Source: Flavobacteriales bacterium
GTDB lineage: Bacteria > Bacteroidota > Bacteroidia > Flavobacteriales_F > PHOS-HE28
Direction of reading: 5' to 3'
Length of the DNA: 64,000 bases
Assembly: GCA_019912395.1 (NCBI GenBank)
Contig: JAIOIH010000024.1
Location: forward strand, 1 to 64,000
A program made the position numbers and the translations under genes. The notes under the pieces are model-generated. The model saw only the letters and a list, made by a program, of their open reading frames with translations. It searched no databases and was not told the DNA's origin. Shown in pieces: positions 8,034-17,858 of this stretch; the stretch's first letter is position 1; each line of letters begins with the position of its first letter.

Positions 8034-8567
8034 ATGTGGAGCTCCATTTCCCTCGGTATTCTCAAGCTCGCAGGCTGGCGCGTGATCGACCGACGGCCCG
8101 CTGACCTGGGCAGCGCGATCTACTTGGTGGTACCGCATACCAGCAACTGGGACTTCCTCGTGGGGCTTTTGGCTCGCAGCGGCAGAAAGATCAAGGCCAA
8201 TTATTTGGCGAAGAAATCCCTGTTCGACTCCCCTTTGGGCTGGCTATTCAGGGCGTTGGGAGGTTTCCCGGTGGACCGCTCCAAGAGCACCAACATCACG
8301 GACCAGGTCGTGGAATACTTCAATACGGTGCCGGGTTTTTCCATTGCCATTACGCCTGAGGGCACACGCTCAAAAGTGGATGCATGGAAGACCGGTTTTT
8401 GGCGCATCGCCCACAAGGCCAAGGTACCCTTGGTGCTTACTTCCTTCGATTACAGCCGCAAGGAGGTCGTGCTCAGCGAGCCGTACCACGTGGGGGACGA
8501 CATGGAAACCGACATCGCCGCGCTGACGGAGTACTTCAAGCCATTTGTCGGGAAAAACCCGAATTGA
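8034..8567 (+). CDS. PlsC-like glycerolphosphate acyltransferase family protein
   Basis: A 177-residue protein from ATG 8034; the frame is open upstream, but this start gives the usual short N-terminus. The catalytic HX4D motif is HTSNWD (His35, Asp40), and the substrate-phosphate motif appears as ITPEGTRSK. A FRALGGFPVDRS segment between them is the family's second block. Proteins of this size usually acylate lysophospholipid-like substrates at the inner membrane face. Compact members without long membrane anchors are common in Bacteroidota and their acceptor is not established. It follows rpsA on the same strand by 133 bp. Confidence 0.85.
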   Translation: MWSSISLGILKLAGWRVIDRRPADLGSAIYLVVPHTSNWDFLVGLLARSGRKIKANYLAKKSLFDSPLGWLFRALGGFPVDRSKSTNITDQVVEYFNTVPGFSIAITPEGTRSKVDAWKTGFWRIAHKAKVPLVLTSFDYSRKEVVLSEPYHVGDDMETDIAALTEYFKPFVGKNPN

Positions 8568-8619
8568 GGCAAGAGGGGGGAGATCGGCCCCGTTCTTGGA
8601 GCGGAACACCTGACCAAAC

Positions 8620-9150
8620 ATGCCCATGCGCCATTCCCTGTTCATCCTTTTCGCGATCATCGCACCTGTTCTATGCGCCCAGGCGGTGTTCCCTGAAATG
8701 GAGGGTGAGACCACGGACGGTACCACGGTTTCCCTGCCGCTCCATTCCGCCGAAGGCTATACGATCGTGGCCTTGGCGTACGGGAAAAAGGCGGAACCCC
8801 TCTTGGAAACCTGGTATGGCCCGGCCTACTCCCGGTTAATTGCGAAGAACGGCCTCTTTGCAAGTACCTACCATGCGGAGCTGTTCCTGGTGCCCATTTT
8901 TGTCGGCTTGAACAGGTCCGCGTACGGTACCAGCATGAACAGACTGCGGAAAGCGGTGGACCCGGAGATCGCACGGCGCGTGCTCTTCGTGAAGGACGAC
9001 GTGAAGGACCTGATCAACATCTTGGGGATGACGAACAAGGACATCCCGTACTTCTTCGTCCTGGACAAGGACGGACGCATTCTGGAGCATGTTTCCGGTC
9101 CTTATTCCGTGGACCGCCTCGATGCGCTGGAAGCCCCCATGCTGAACTGA
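8620..9150 (+). CDS. Exported thioredoxin-fold-like protein without CXXC
   Basis: A 176-residue protein with a signal peptide (residues 1-22, ending VLCAQA). The order of elements looks like a thioredoxin-like fold: a FPEMEGETTDGTTVSL entry, a TIVALAYGKKAEPLLETWYG strand and helix where redox proteins would carry CXXC, then IPYFFVLDKDGRILEHVSG, which has the cis-proline-like turn. No CXXC is present, so an oxidoreductase role is unlikely. Mitochondrial ATP10 and YtfJ-type proteins share this general look, but the similarity is weak. A second ATG six bases downstream (8626) is an equally good start. Confidence 0.5.
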   Translation: MPMRHSLFILFAIIAPVLCAQAVFPEMEGETTDGTTVSLPLHSAEGYTIVALAYGKKAEPLLETWYGPAYSRLIAKNGLFASTYHAELFLVPIFVGLNRSAYGTSMNRLRKAVDPEIARRVLFVKDDVKDLINILGMTNKDIPYFFVLDKDGRILEHVSGPYSVDRLDALEAPMLN

Positions 9151-9166
9151 CCTCTTTCGCAAGCCT

Positions 9167-9174
9167 TACATTCG
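9167..9174 (+). promoter_or_regulatory. -7 box (TACATTCG) for the cyclophilin gene
   Basis: A seven-of-eight match to TAnnTTTG, 18 bp before ATG 9193, implying a very short leader. Confidence 0.4.
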
Positions 9175-9192
9175 CACCCTTCAAAAAAGACC

Positions 9193-9884
<692 letters not shown>

Positions 9885-9888
<4 letters not shown>

Positions 9889-11189
9889 CGCCTGCGCCCA
9901 CCACCTCCGGGCCTGCCACCACCGGGCCTGCCACCACCGGAACTTCCGCCGCGTTTCCCGCCACCACCGGGACCGCGGCGGTTTCCGTTGGAGGAACTAC
10001 GCTTCACGCCCTCGGCGCGGTATTCGGGTCCTTCGCCGAACCCTGTTGGCAAGGATACCTTTTCCACCGGGTAGCCGATCAATTGCTCGATCTTCCCGAA
10101 CTCGCGCATGTCCTTCTCGCTCACGAAGGTGATCGCCTGGCCCTTCTTGGATGCCCGGGCGGTGCGCCCCACGCGGTGTACATAATCCTCGGGGTCCTGC
10201 GGTACGTCGTAGTTGATGATCAGGTCGATGTCATCGATGTCGATGCCCCGGCTCACCACGTTGGTGCCCACGAGTATGCGGAGTTTGCGGTTGCGGAAGT
10301 CCAGCATCACTTGTTCGCGTTCGCTCTGCTCCAGGTCGCTGTGCATGGCTTGGGCGTTGAAGCCGCGCTTGTGCAGGTGGCGTGCGAGGTTCTTCACCTC
10401 GACCTTGCGCCCGGCGAAGATGATGATGCTGGAGGCCTCATTGGTCTTGAGGATATGCTCCATCACCGGGGCCTTTTGGGGTTCGTGTATCACGAACGCC
10501 TCCTGCTTCACGCCTTCTGCGGGCTTGCTCAGGGCAATGCTGATCTCCACGGGATCATGGAGGATGTTCTTGGCCAGCTCTCGGATGGGAGGGGCCATGG
10601 TGGCGCTGAACATCATCGTTTGCCGTTCCTTGGGAAGGAACTTGATGATGCGGTTGATGTCGTCGATGAAGCCCATGTCCATCATCCGGTCGGCCTCGTC
10701 CAGTACCAGGAACTCCAGGCCGTCGATGGCGACATAGCCCAGGTTGAGGTGGCTGAGCAACTTGCCCGGCGTGGCCACGATCACCTCCGTGCCTCCGCTC
10801 AGGGCGGCCTTCTGTTGATCGAACGAGGCACCGTCGCTTCCTCCGTACACGGGCATCGAGGTGATGGGGGTGAAGTAGGCGATCGCCTGCATCTGCTGAT
10901 CGATCTGCAGGGCCAATTCGCGTGTAGGCACCACCACGAGCGCTCGGATGGATCCTTCCACCTTGGGCTTGTAGCCGAAGATCACCTCGATGAGCGGGAG
11001 CAGGAAGGCCGCTGTTTTTCCCGTCCCGGTCTGTGCGCAGGCGATCAGGTCACGCCCGTCCAATGCGGCGGGTATCGCATGGGCCTGGATGGGAGTGGGA
11101 GTGCGGATGCCCATGGCATCCAGACCTTGAAGTAGGCCGGGGTCGAGGCCGAGTGCGGTGAAATCGGTGACCGGTGCTGTTGTGTCCAA
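9885..11189 (-). CDS. DEAD-box RNA helicase, RhlE type
   Basis: A 434-residue helicase with all core motifs in order: Q motif (GIRTPTPIQ), motif [12 protein letters not shown], Ia PTRELALQ, motif II DEAD, motif III SAT, and in domain 2 the HRVGRTAR arginine-finger motif. The C-terminal 40 residues are a Gly/Arg-rich RGG-like tail ([17 protein letters not shown]), an RNA-binding extension usual for RhlE-like proteins in ribosome assembly or cold adaptation. No in-frame ATG lies in a sensible place, so a TTG start at 11189 is proposed; the next Met is residue 26, inside the Q motif region. Confidence 0.93.
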
Positions 11190-11228
11190 CGTGATGTTCG
11201 AAAATATGCCGATGCGGCGGTTGAGGCG

Positions 11229-11236
11229 CGAATGTA
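11229..11236 (-). promoter_or_regulatory. -7 box (TACATTCG) for the RhlE-type helicase
   Basis: Minus-strand TACATTCG, one mismatch to TAnnTTTG, about 40 bp before the proposed TTG start. A second weaker candidate, TATTTTCG, lies closer to the start. Confidence 0.35.
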
Positions 11237-11257
11237 GGTATCCGCACGCGCACCTGC

Positions 11258-13081
11258 TCAGGAGGCTTTACGCATGGCTGCTGATGCCCCTTGCTCGAAC
11301 GTGTATTGGAACGCGGTGACCTCGCCCTTCAGCAGAAGGATGGACCCACCGAGGGCACGGGCCCATGCCAAGACCAGCTCGGCACCCAATGAACTGTTGT
11401 TCAAGGCCTCCGCGTTGATGGCGCCCGCCTCATCCAGATAGAGCAGTTCGCATTGGTGTTGCCCCAGATGACGAAGACCCACGGAGATGGTACGGGGTTT
11501 CTTGCCTGTCACTTCATGCTCCAAGCTGACACGTATCAGCTCACTGAACAAGAGGCTCAGGGGCAAGAGGTGGTCAAGAGCGACCTCGTCATCAACCTTG
11601 ATGTCCATCTGAACGGTTCCCTGAAGGCCGCGTTCGCGGACCAAGTGGTCGGCCAAGGCTGTAAAATGGGCCTTAAGCTGCAGGATGCCCAACTCGTCCG
11701 CCTGCCCCAGGTGCTTGTTGATCAGGTTCAGCGTTCCGATCCTGGACTGCAGTTGCCCGAGCGTTTTGGCCACGTTCGTGTCCGTGGTATGCCTGGCCTG
11801 GGTCTTCACCAGGATCTCCACCATGCGGATCTCGTCAATGCTAGGCCGCGATCGGCTCGTCAACTCCTCCCGGTTCTCCGAAGCTCGCACCAATGCTTGC
11901 GAGAGCTGTTGGATCTCGCGCTCCAGTTCGGAGGTCTTGCTTTCAGCTTCCTTGGCACGGTCGGTGATCAGCCTGTTCTTGAACCGTGTTCGGCGAACGG
12001 ACGAAAGCTCCCGCCTGCGCAGCAGAACGAGAAGAAGAAGCCCCACGGAAAGCCCGGCGCTGAGGAACAAGGACCAGCGGGTCTTGGTCTTCTCCCGCAG
12101 GAGTTGGTCTGCCGCTGCCTGGTTGTTCGATCGCAGCGTGGCCATGTCCTCGTCCTTGGCCCGCAATCCGTACAATAGCTGGATCCGGGCTGCCCGTTCC
12201 GCCTTGGTGGCGGAGAACAGGGAATCCTTGGTCCTGCTTTCCACTCTTTCGTAATGCAATGCGCTCCGGAGATCACCCATGCCCTCGTGGATCCCGGCCA
12301 GAAGGCCGTACAGTTCCGGGGAGGAGGTAGGGGCCGTCGGGGTGAGGTCCATGGCCTCCTCGAAGGCAGAGCGGGCCGCACTCCAATTGGCGATGTCCAT
12401 GTTCGCCTTCGCCAATGCGAACAGGAGCCTCGCGGTTTCCTTTTTATCCTCGAGCATGTCCCGATTGCGCAAGGCCAAGTGAAGCAGGGACAGTGCGTCC
12501 ACGGGCCGCCCTTGCGCGGTGAGGCATTCCCCTTGACGGCAGAGCACCTGCGCTTCCCCGGCCCCGTTACGTTCCTGTTTGAAGGCGGCCAGGTTCGCTT
12601 CGCTCTGATGTTTGAATTCACGGTAGCGCTTCGACTCGAGCAGGAGGTCCAGAAGTTCCATCGAGGCTCTTTGCTCCAACTCACGGTCGCCGGTGGTCTT
12701 CAGGATCAATACCCTCCGTTTCCCGGCTGCCACCGCCCCTGAAAGATCACCCGCACGACGTGCCACAATGGAGAGCGACCGCCAATCATGGGCCATGGCG
12801 AACCGGTCATCGGAAAGCCCACTGATCCGTACCACGCGAAGGCAGGTGTTCATGGCCGAATCGATCGCCCCATATTGGATCTGGAGGTCGCGCAGGCTAC
12901 GCAGGCTTTTCAGCAATTGGTCGTTGCGTCCGGTCCTTTCCGCCACGAAGCTCTCCGCGCGAAGCTGTGTGAGCTTCGCCGCCGGGTCGAGGCCGGGGTC
13001 GGACGATGGGGAGGCATGGGCCATGTCGCTGGTGCCGATGAGAAGGACGAACACCACCGATGGAATGAGGACGGATCGCAT
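11258..13081 (-). CDS. TPR sensor with degenerate histidine-kinase module
   Basis: A 607-residue protein from ATG 13081: signal peptide (1-24), TPR-like helices (about 40-320), one membrane segment (about 333-354), a coiled linker, then a HisKA_2/HATPase-like region (about 400-600). The dimerisation helix aligns after VEILVKTQARH (near 425), but the HHRVKNN block that supplies the phospho-acceptor histidine is replaced by RSRPSIDEI. The N box reads SELIRVSLEHE, without the magnesium-binding Asn, and the DNGxG box reads DEAGA. The GAELVLAWARALGGS helix is kept. Kinase activity therefore looks lost; a binding or scaffold role is inferred. No response regulator gene is adjacent. Confidence 0.75.
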   Translation of the reverse strand: MRSVLIPSVVFVLLIGTSDMAHASPSSDPGLDPAAKLTQLRAESFVAERTGRNDQLLKSLRSLRDLQIQYGAIDSAMNTCLRVVRISGLSDDRFAMAHDWRSLSIVARRAGDLSGAVAAGKRRVLILKTTGDRELEQRASMELLDLLLESKRYREFKHQSEANLAAFKQERNGAGEAQVLCRQGECLTAQGRPVDALSLLHLALRNRDMLEDKKETARLLFALAKANMDIANWSAARSAFEEAMDLTPTAPTSSPELYGLLAGIHEGMGDLRSALHYERVESRTKDSLFSATKAERAARIQLLYGLRAKDEDMATLRSNNQAAADQLLREKTKTRWSLFLSAGLSVGLLLLVLLRRRELSSVRRTRFKNRLITDRAKEAESKTSELEREIQQLSQALVRASENREELTSRSRPSIDEIRMVEILVKTQARHTTDTNVAKTLGQLQSRIGTLNLINKHLGQADELGILQLKAHFTALADHLVRERGLQGTVQMDIKVDDEVALDHLLPLSLLFSELIRVSLEHEVTGKKPRTISVGLRHLGQHQCELLYLDEAGAINAEALNNSSLGAELVLAWARALGGSILLLKGEVTAFQYTFEQGASAAMRKAS

Positions 13082-13263
13082 GATGGGCGTTCTACGTGCT
13101 TCGGAACCGAGGGTTGCAGCTTTCCAAGGATGCCCGCCAATACGGTTCAATGGCGGACCTGAAAGGCCAAGACCGTGTAAGTTGCACAGGGCAACAGGGG
13201 CGATGGACATCCATTGATATGGTCATCACCCTGCACAGCATCATTCGATCGCAGGAGAGGTGC

Positions 13264-13271
13264 TATCTTTC
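13264..13271 (+). promoter_or_regulatory. -7-like box (TATCTTTC) before the large T9SS gene
   Basis: A seven-of-eight match to TAnnTTTG, 32 bp before ATG 13303. The rest of the 221-bp divergent spacer shows no other clear signal. Confidence 0.35.
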
Positions 13272-13302
13272 CCACGTCAAAAAGAGCCAAACAAACCATT
13301 TG

Positions 13303-16300
13303 ATGAACACACGCCTACTCCTGAAGACATCGGCATTGGCCGCACTAACCTTCCTTCTCGGGACGGAACTAAGGGCCCAGGGTTGCACCAACGCGCTCGC
13401 GGACCCGTTCCCAACGACCGTGCCCGATCCCATGGGAGCGGTCACGACCATCAGCACCTGCTCCTACTTGGAGGAGTATTCCGACATCGCACCCGTGGCG
13501 GCCGGAGGAAGCTATGAGTTCACCGTTTCGGGAGGCGGCTACATCACCATCCATCAAGGGACCTTTGACGGCCCCGTGATCGCATACGGATACTCACCCG
13601 TGGTGGCCACGGCCACGGCTTCGGATACGCTCTTTGCGCACTGGACCGTGGACTCCCTGTGTACAACCACCACGGGATGCCAGACCACGACAGTTCAGTT
13701 CCTGCTGGACTGCACACCACCCACCGCAACGGTCGTCGCGGTGGACGATTGTCCGAACAACCAATTCTCCCTGATCGTTGACGTGACTGACCTGGGTGAC
13801 GGCACGAGCGTTGACCTGTTGTCCTATGTAGGCACAAGCGTGTTGGTCATGCCCGAATTGCAGGTCGGCACCTACACCGTGGGGCCGTACACGGTGGGTG
13901 ATGTGGTGAACTTGACCGTGGCACACAGCAGCGATTCCCTTTGCAACGTCCATTTCAACGGCTTGGTCTCCGAGAACACCTGTCCCACGATCATACAATG
14001 CGGTGGTGCCCCGCTTGACCAGACCTACTGTTATATCAACAACGATGCGAATTCTTGGCACTGGCAATCATCCGGCGGAGAAGCCTTGATCCTCATCTTC
14101 TCAGCGGGATCGATCGAATCGGCCAGCTATGACCATTTACAGATCTGGGATGGCCCCGACAACACCGGAGTACCCCTCTTTGAACACGTCGGAGCTGCGG
14201 AGAACTTGGCGGGTATCCAAGTGGTGGGTGCCAGTGGCCACATTTACATGGAGAACAGCTCCGATGGTTCGGTTAGCTGTCAGAGCGGCTCACAGGACGA
14301 ATGGGTATGGCAGGTGGGCTGCTTGGATTGCACCCCGGCCGTAGCCACCTACAACGTTGTCACCGATTGTGATAATTATCAGTTCACCGTGGAAGTACAC
14401 ATCACTGAACTGGGAAGTGATGGTACCCTGGACATCATTGCGGACAGCTTGGGCACGGTGCTCGCCACCGCAACGGACACGGGCGTTTACACGGTGGGGC
14501 CCTTTACGGCCAACATCCCCGTTCAGATCACCTTGCTCAACAGTGACAACATTCTCTGCAGTGTGTATTCCGCTGAACTGGTGAACCCCTTGTGTACCAC
14601 ACCTGTGGTCTGTGGCGGCGCACCATTGGATGGGAGCTATTGCTACCCCGACAACGATGCCCATGCGTGGCGTTGGCAATCAACCACAGGTGATGCCTTG
14701 ATCATGATCTTTTCGGCCGGGTCCATCGCATCGAGCACCGGAGACAATATCCGGCTCTATGACGGCCCGGACAACCTTTCGCCATTGCTTTATGAGAATC
14801 CTACTGGTACCACCCAGCTTGCCGGGATACAGGTGATCGCGCCTTCCGGCCAGATCTACATGGAGAACAGCTCGAATGCCTCCAATAGTTGCGCGAGCGG
14901 CGCACAAACCGAATGGGTGTGGCAAGTAGGCTGTTTGGATTGCACCGGTGCATCAGCTACCTATACGGTTGTTACCGACTGTGACAACTTCAATTTCAGC
15001 GTGGATGTGGACATTACCGATATCGGTAGTGGAGCCGATGCAACGATCACCAATAATGGCGGTGCCAACCCCGTGACGGTGACAACCCCTGGCGTGTACA
15101 CGGTAGGGCCTTTCACGGCGAACATCCCCGTGATAGTTACTGTAGAAAACCCTGATAACGCCCTTTGCAACGTTTCCTCCAGTCCGCTGGTGAACCCGTT
15201 GTGTCCCACGCCCGTGCCATGCGGTGGCGCTCCATTGGATGATACCTATTGCTATACCAACAACGATTCTCATGCCTGGCATTGGGAATCCACCACTGGA
15301 GATGCCCTGATCATGATCTTCTCGGCTGGTACCATTGAATCGGCCACGTTCGACCAAATTCGGATCTATGATGGTCCTGACAATCTTTCTCCATTACTGT
15401 ACGTGAATCCGACAGGCAGCACCACTCAGTTGGCAGGCTTGCAGGTCATCGCGCCTTCCGGCCATATTTTCATGGAGATCAGTTCCGAAGGTTCAGTGAG
15501 CTGCCAGAGTTCTACCACCTACCTGCCATGGGTATGGCAAGTAGGCTGCTTGGATTGCAGCGGGGCTACCGCCACATACACCGTTGTTACCGATTGCGAC
15601 AACTTTGAGTTCAGCGTGGAGGTGGACATTACCGATATCGGTAGTGGGGCCGATGCGACGATCACCAACAATGGGGGCGCCGATTCCTTAACGGTTACCA
15701 CACCTGGTGTATACACGGTGGGACCGTTCACGGCGAACATCCCGGTGGTCGTGACCGTGCAGAACCCCGATAACGTCCTCTGCAACGTTTCTTCCGCCAC
15801 CTTGGTGAACCCCTTGTGCCCCACGGTGATCCAGTGCGGCGGGGCCACCTTGGAGGAGACGTACTGCTACATCAACAACGACAACCATGTTTGGCACTGG
15901 CAATCATCCGGCGGTCAGCCTTTGGCACTCCAGTTCTCAGCCGGTACGCTGGAATCGGCAACCTTCGACCACCTGACCATCTATGACGGGCCCGATGCCA
16001 ATTCCGATACCCTCTTCAACCATGTGGGGCCGGCCGAGGACCTCACGGGCCTATTGGTCATCTCCACTGGTTCGCACATCTACATGACCAACTCCTCGGA
16101 CGGCTCGGTTAGTTGTGCGAGTGGTTCCCAAACGGAATGGGAGTGGGAGATAGGTTGCTTGGACTGCACGAACCCGGGAGCTACGTTCAGCATCGTGGAG
16201 GACTGCATCCACCACGCCTTCTCGGTTGCGGTCAATGTGGATTCCCTTGGCAGCGGCGCTTTTGTACGGGTCGCCAACACCCTCTCCACCGATACGCTCA

Positions 16301-17043
16301 CCAACGTACCAGCGGGCATCACCATTGTGGGACCTTTCCCGATGGACAGCGTGGTCACGTTGACCGTGATGAACGAGACCAACAACCTGTGCCGCATCTA
16401 CAGCCCGGAATTCACTGCCGCTTCCACGGCCTGCGTGGATACGGTCTGCGCTGCAACGGCGTATGATTACTGCTACAGCAATACGGACACCGCTTGGTTC
16501 GCCTACCAAGGGATGGCGGGCGTTCCGTTGACCATCGAATTCCTTTGGGGACAACTGCTTGCGGATGACTTCGTGCAGATATTCGATGGATGGGACCCTG
16601 CAACTTCTCCATTGCTCTGGCAGGGCAACTTGAACGGGAACCTGTCCGGATGGGCCGTGAACACGTTGAACAACAACGGCCAATTGCTGATGCGCGTGGT
16701 GTCCAATTCCGCCTACTCGTGTGCAACCGGGGAAGCCTTCCCACCCTTGCACTGGGTGGTGCAATGCGGTGCAGTGGGGGTGAGCGAGATCGCGTCAAGC
16801 GGCTTCTCCATGTACCCGAACCCCACTACCGGTGAGCTTTCCCTGCAACTGCCATCGATCGCCCGCGGTGCGGCCGATCTGCGCGTGGTGGACCTGTCCG
16901 GTCGTACCGTGCATCACGAAACCTTCAGCACCAACGGAGGCGTGAACACCTTCGACCTGAAAGGACTCCAGGGCGGCAACTACGTGGTGACGATCACCAC
17001 CAACGATTGGGTGAAGTCCCAGCGCCTGCAGATCATCCATTGA
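13303..17043 (+). CDS. Large T9SS-secreted protein with alternating CUB-like and Ig-like repeats
   Basis: A 1246-residue protein from ATG 13303 with a 26-residue signal peptide. After a unique N-terminal region come alternating modules. Ig/FN3-like units of about 100 residues begin VVxDCDNxxF and end NPLCP. CUB-like units begin CGGAPLDxTYCY, contain FSAGSIES and a YDGPDN strand, and end WVWQVGCLDC. Four CUB-like units are close copies and a fifth is diverged. Paired cysteines suggest disulfides. The C-terminus is a T9SS sorting domain (MYPNPTTGELSLQL ... SQRLQIIH). CUB domains bind proteins or glycans, so an adhesin or surface matrix role is inferred. A strong terminator follows. Confidence 0.9.
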   Translation: MNTRLLLKTSALAALTFLLGTELRAQGCTNALADPFPTTVPDPMGAVTTISTCSYLEEYSDIAPVAAGGSYEFTVSGGGYITIHQGTFDGPVIAYGYSPVVATATASDTLFAHWTVDSLCTTTTGCQTTTVQFLLDCTPPTATVVAVDDCPNNQFSLIVDVTDLGDGTSVDLLSYVGTSVLVMPELQVGTYTVGPYTVGDVVNLTVAHSSDSLCNVHFNGLVSENTCPTIIQCGGAPLDQTYCYINNDANSWHWQSSGGEALILIFSAGSIESASYDHLQIWDGPDNTGVPLFEHVGAAENLAGIQVVGASGHIYMENSSDGSVSCQSGSQDEWVWQVGCLDCTPAVATYNVVTDCDNYQFTVEVHITELGSDGTLDIIADSLGTVLATATDTGVYTVGPFTANIPVQITLLNSDNILCSVYSAELVNPLCTTPVVCGGAPLDGSYCYPDNDAHAWRWQSTTGDALIMIFSAGSIASSTGDNIRLYDGPDNLSPLLYENPTGTTQLAGIQVIAPSGQIYMENSSNASNSCASGAQTEWVWQVGCLDCTGASATYTVVTDCDNFNFSVDVDITDIGSGADATITNNGGANPVTVTTPGVYTVGPFTANIPVIVTVENPDNALCNVSSSPLVNPLCPTPVPCGGAPLDDTYCYTNNDSHAWHWESTTGDALIMIFSAGTIESATFDQIRIYDGPDNLSPLLYVNPTGSTTQLAGLQVIAPSGHIFMEISSEGSVSCQSSTTYLPWVWQVGCLDCSGATATYTVVTDCDNFEFSVEVDITDIGSGADATITNNGGADSLTVTTPGVYTVGPFTANIPVVVTVQNPDNVLCNVSSATLVNPLCPTVIQCGGATLEETYCYINNDNHVWHWQSSGGQPLALQFSAGTLESATFDHLTIYDGPDANSDTLFNHVGPAEDLTGLLVISTGSHIYMTNSSDGSVSCASGSQTEWEWEIGCLDCTNPGATFSIVEDCIHHAFSVAVNVDSLGSGAFVRVANTLSTDTLTNVPAGITIVGPFPMDSVVTLTVMNETNNLCRIYSPEFTAASTACVDTVCAATAYDYCYSNTDTAWFAYQGMAGVPLTIEFLWGQLLADDFVQIFDGWDPATSPLLWQGNLNGNLSGWAVNTLNNNGQLLMRVVSNSAYSCATGEAFPPLHWVVQCGAVGVSEIASSGFSMYPNPTTGELSLQLPSIARGAADLRVVDLSGRTVHHETFSTNGGVNTFDLKGLQGGNYVVTITTNDWVKSQRLQIIH
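13998..16170 (+). repeat. Tandem coding repeats of about 612 bp
   Basis: Repeat starts (TGCGGTGGTGCC-like) fall near 13999, 14611, 15221 and 15835, a period of 610-614 bp. Each covers one CUB-like plus one Ig-like module. The tracts near 15010 and 15624 are almost identical at DNA level, which points to recent duplication or conversion. Confidence 0.85.
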
Positions 17044-17059
17044 TCCAACTGACCTTCAG

Positions 17060-17089
17060 GAAAAGCCCCCGAGCGATCGGGGGCTTTTC
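17060..17089. terminator. Strong hairpin terminator after the CUB-repeat gene
   Basis: A perfect 13-bp stem (GAAAAGCCCCCGA / TCGGGGGCTTTTC) closes a GCGA tetraloop and ends in a short T/C run, 17 bp after the stop codon. Confidence 0.9.
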
Positions 17090-17369
17090 TTCGTTAAGGA
17101 GGCTTCCTCCACATGCCATCCAAGGTCCGAGGGTCGCTCGGGGGGGCGCACATGGCACGGGGTCCGTTCGCTGTCCGTTTATGTGCCGCGAACAACACAG
17201 GCCGAACAGTTTGGAAGGTCGTGCATGATGACCGGGCCCGAGCTTGCGACATACGGGGTCAGTCCGGACCAGGGGACACCGCTGGTCCATGCGATCCCGA
17301 CAACGGCACGATGATGTGCAGGGGATGGTCTACCCGAATGGTCTCGTGGATCGAGAATACGGCAACATC
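17090..17369. other. Intergenic stretch without recognisable gene
   Basis: About 280 bp between the terminator and the stop of the META gene, which is convergent. Short open frames exist on both strands but none starts or reads like a conserved protein, and no tRNA or RNase P-like core was recognised. Confidence 0.5.
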
Positions 17370-17807
17370 CTACTTCTCACGGCGCAACACAGCGCGTTCC
17401 CGGTCACCCGAGAGCACCAGTTGGTCCCCCTTGAGGGCATAGGTGTGCGCGGTGTTCAGTGCCTCTAAGAAGCTGTTCTCCACCTGTTGGGTCTCCACGC
17501 AGTACATCCGCGTGGAAGCCAAGCCGGGGAAACTGATCGAATCCCCCCAGATCTTCACCGTGCCAAACATGCGGTTGCAACCCCCGAAGCCTACGAGGTT
17601 CTCCCCGGTACTGTCAATGCTGATATAGGGCGTTTCCACCCCTTCGGGCATGTTCACTTCAGCGCCGTCCAAGGAGAGCAGGACCCATTTGCCCTGGGCC
17701 GAACCGATAGCGGCTCCATCCTTGGCGGACTTCTTATCCGAGCATGTATTGGCGCTCAGGACCAGACCCAGTGCCAGGACCGCGAGAGGGAAGTGCAGCT
17801 TTTTCAT
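17370..17807 (-). CDS. META domain (HslJ-like) probable lipoprotein
   Basis: A 145-residue protein. Residues 1-22 form a signal peptide ending SANTCSDKK; the Cys suggests a lipoprotein, though ANTC is a poor lipobox. The META domain covers about 37-140: GKWVLLSLDG, a PYISIDSTGENLVGFGGCNRMFG block with the conserved GCN, ISFPGLASTRMYC and a final LVLSGDRERAVL. The two conserved cysteines (GGCN and MYC) are present. META/HslJ proteins are envelope-associated and linked to stress in other bacteria; the molecular role is unknown. It lies 51 bp after dnaN in the same direction and may be co-transcribed with it. Confidence 0.88.
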   Translation of the reverse strand: MKKLHFPLAVLALGLVLSANTCSDKKSAKDGAAIGSAQGKWVLLSLDGAEVNMPEGVETPYISIDSTGENLVGFGGCNRMFGTVKIWGDSISFPGLASTRMYCVETQQVENSFLEALNTAHTYALKGDQLVLSGDRERAVLRREK

Positions 17808-17858
17808 GTGTGTCGGAAAGCAAAAGGCTTGCCGGAAACTTGGATCCTGAACAGGTTC

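Noticed and set aside
9890-9965. GC-rich triplet repeat
   Set aside because: It is the coding sequence of the Gly/Arg-rich tail of the RhlE-type helicase.
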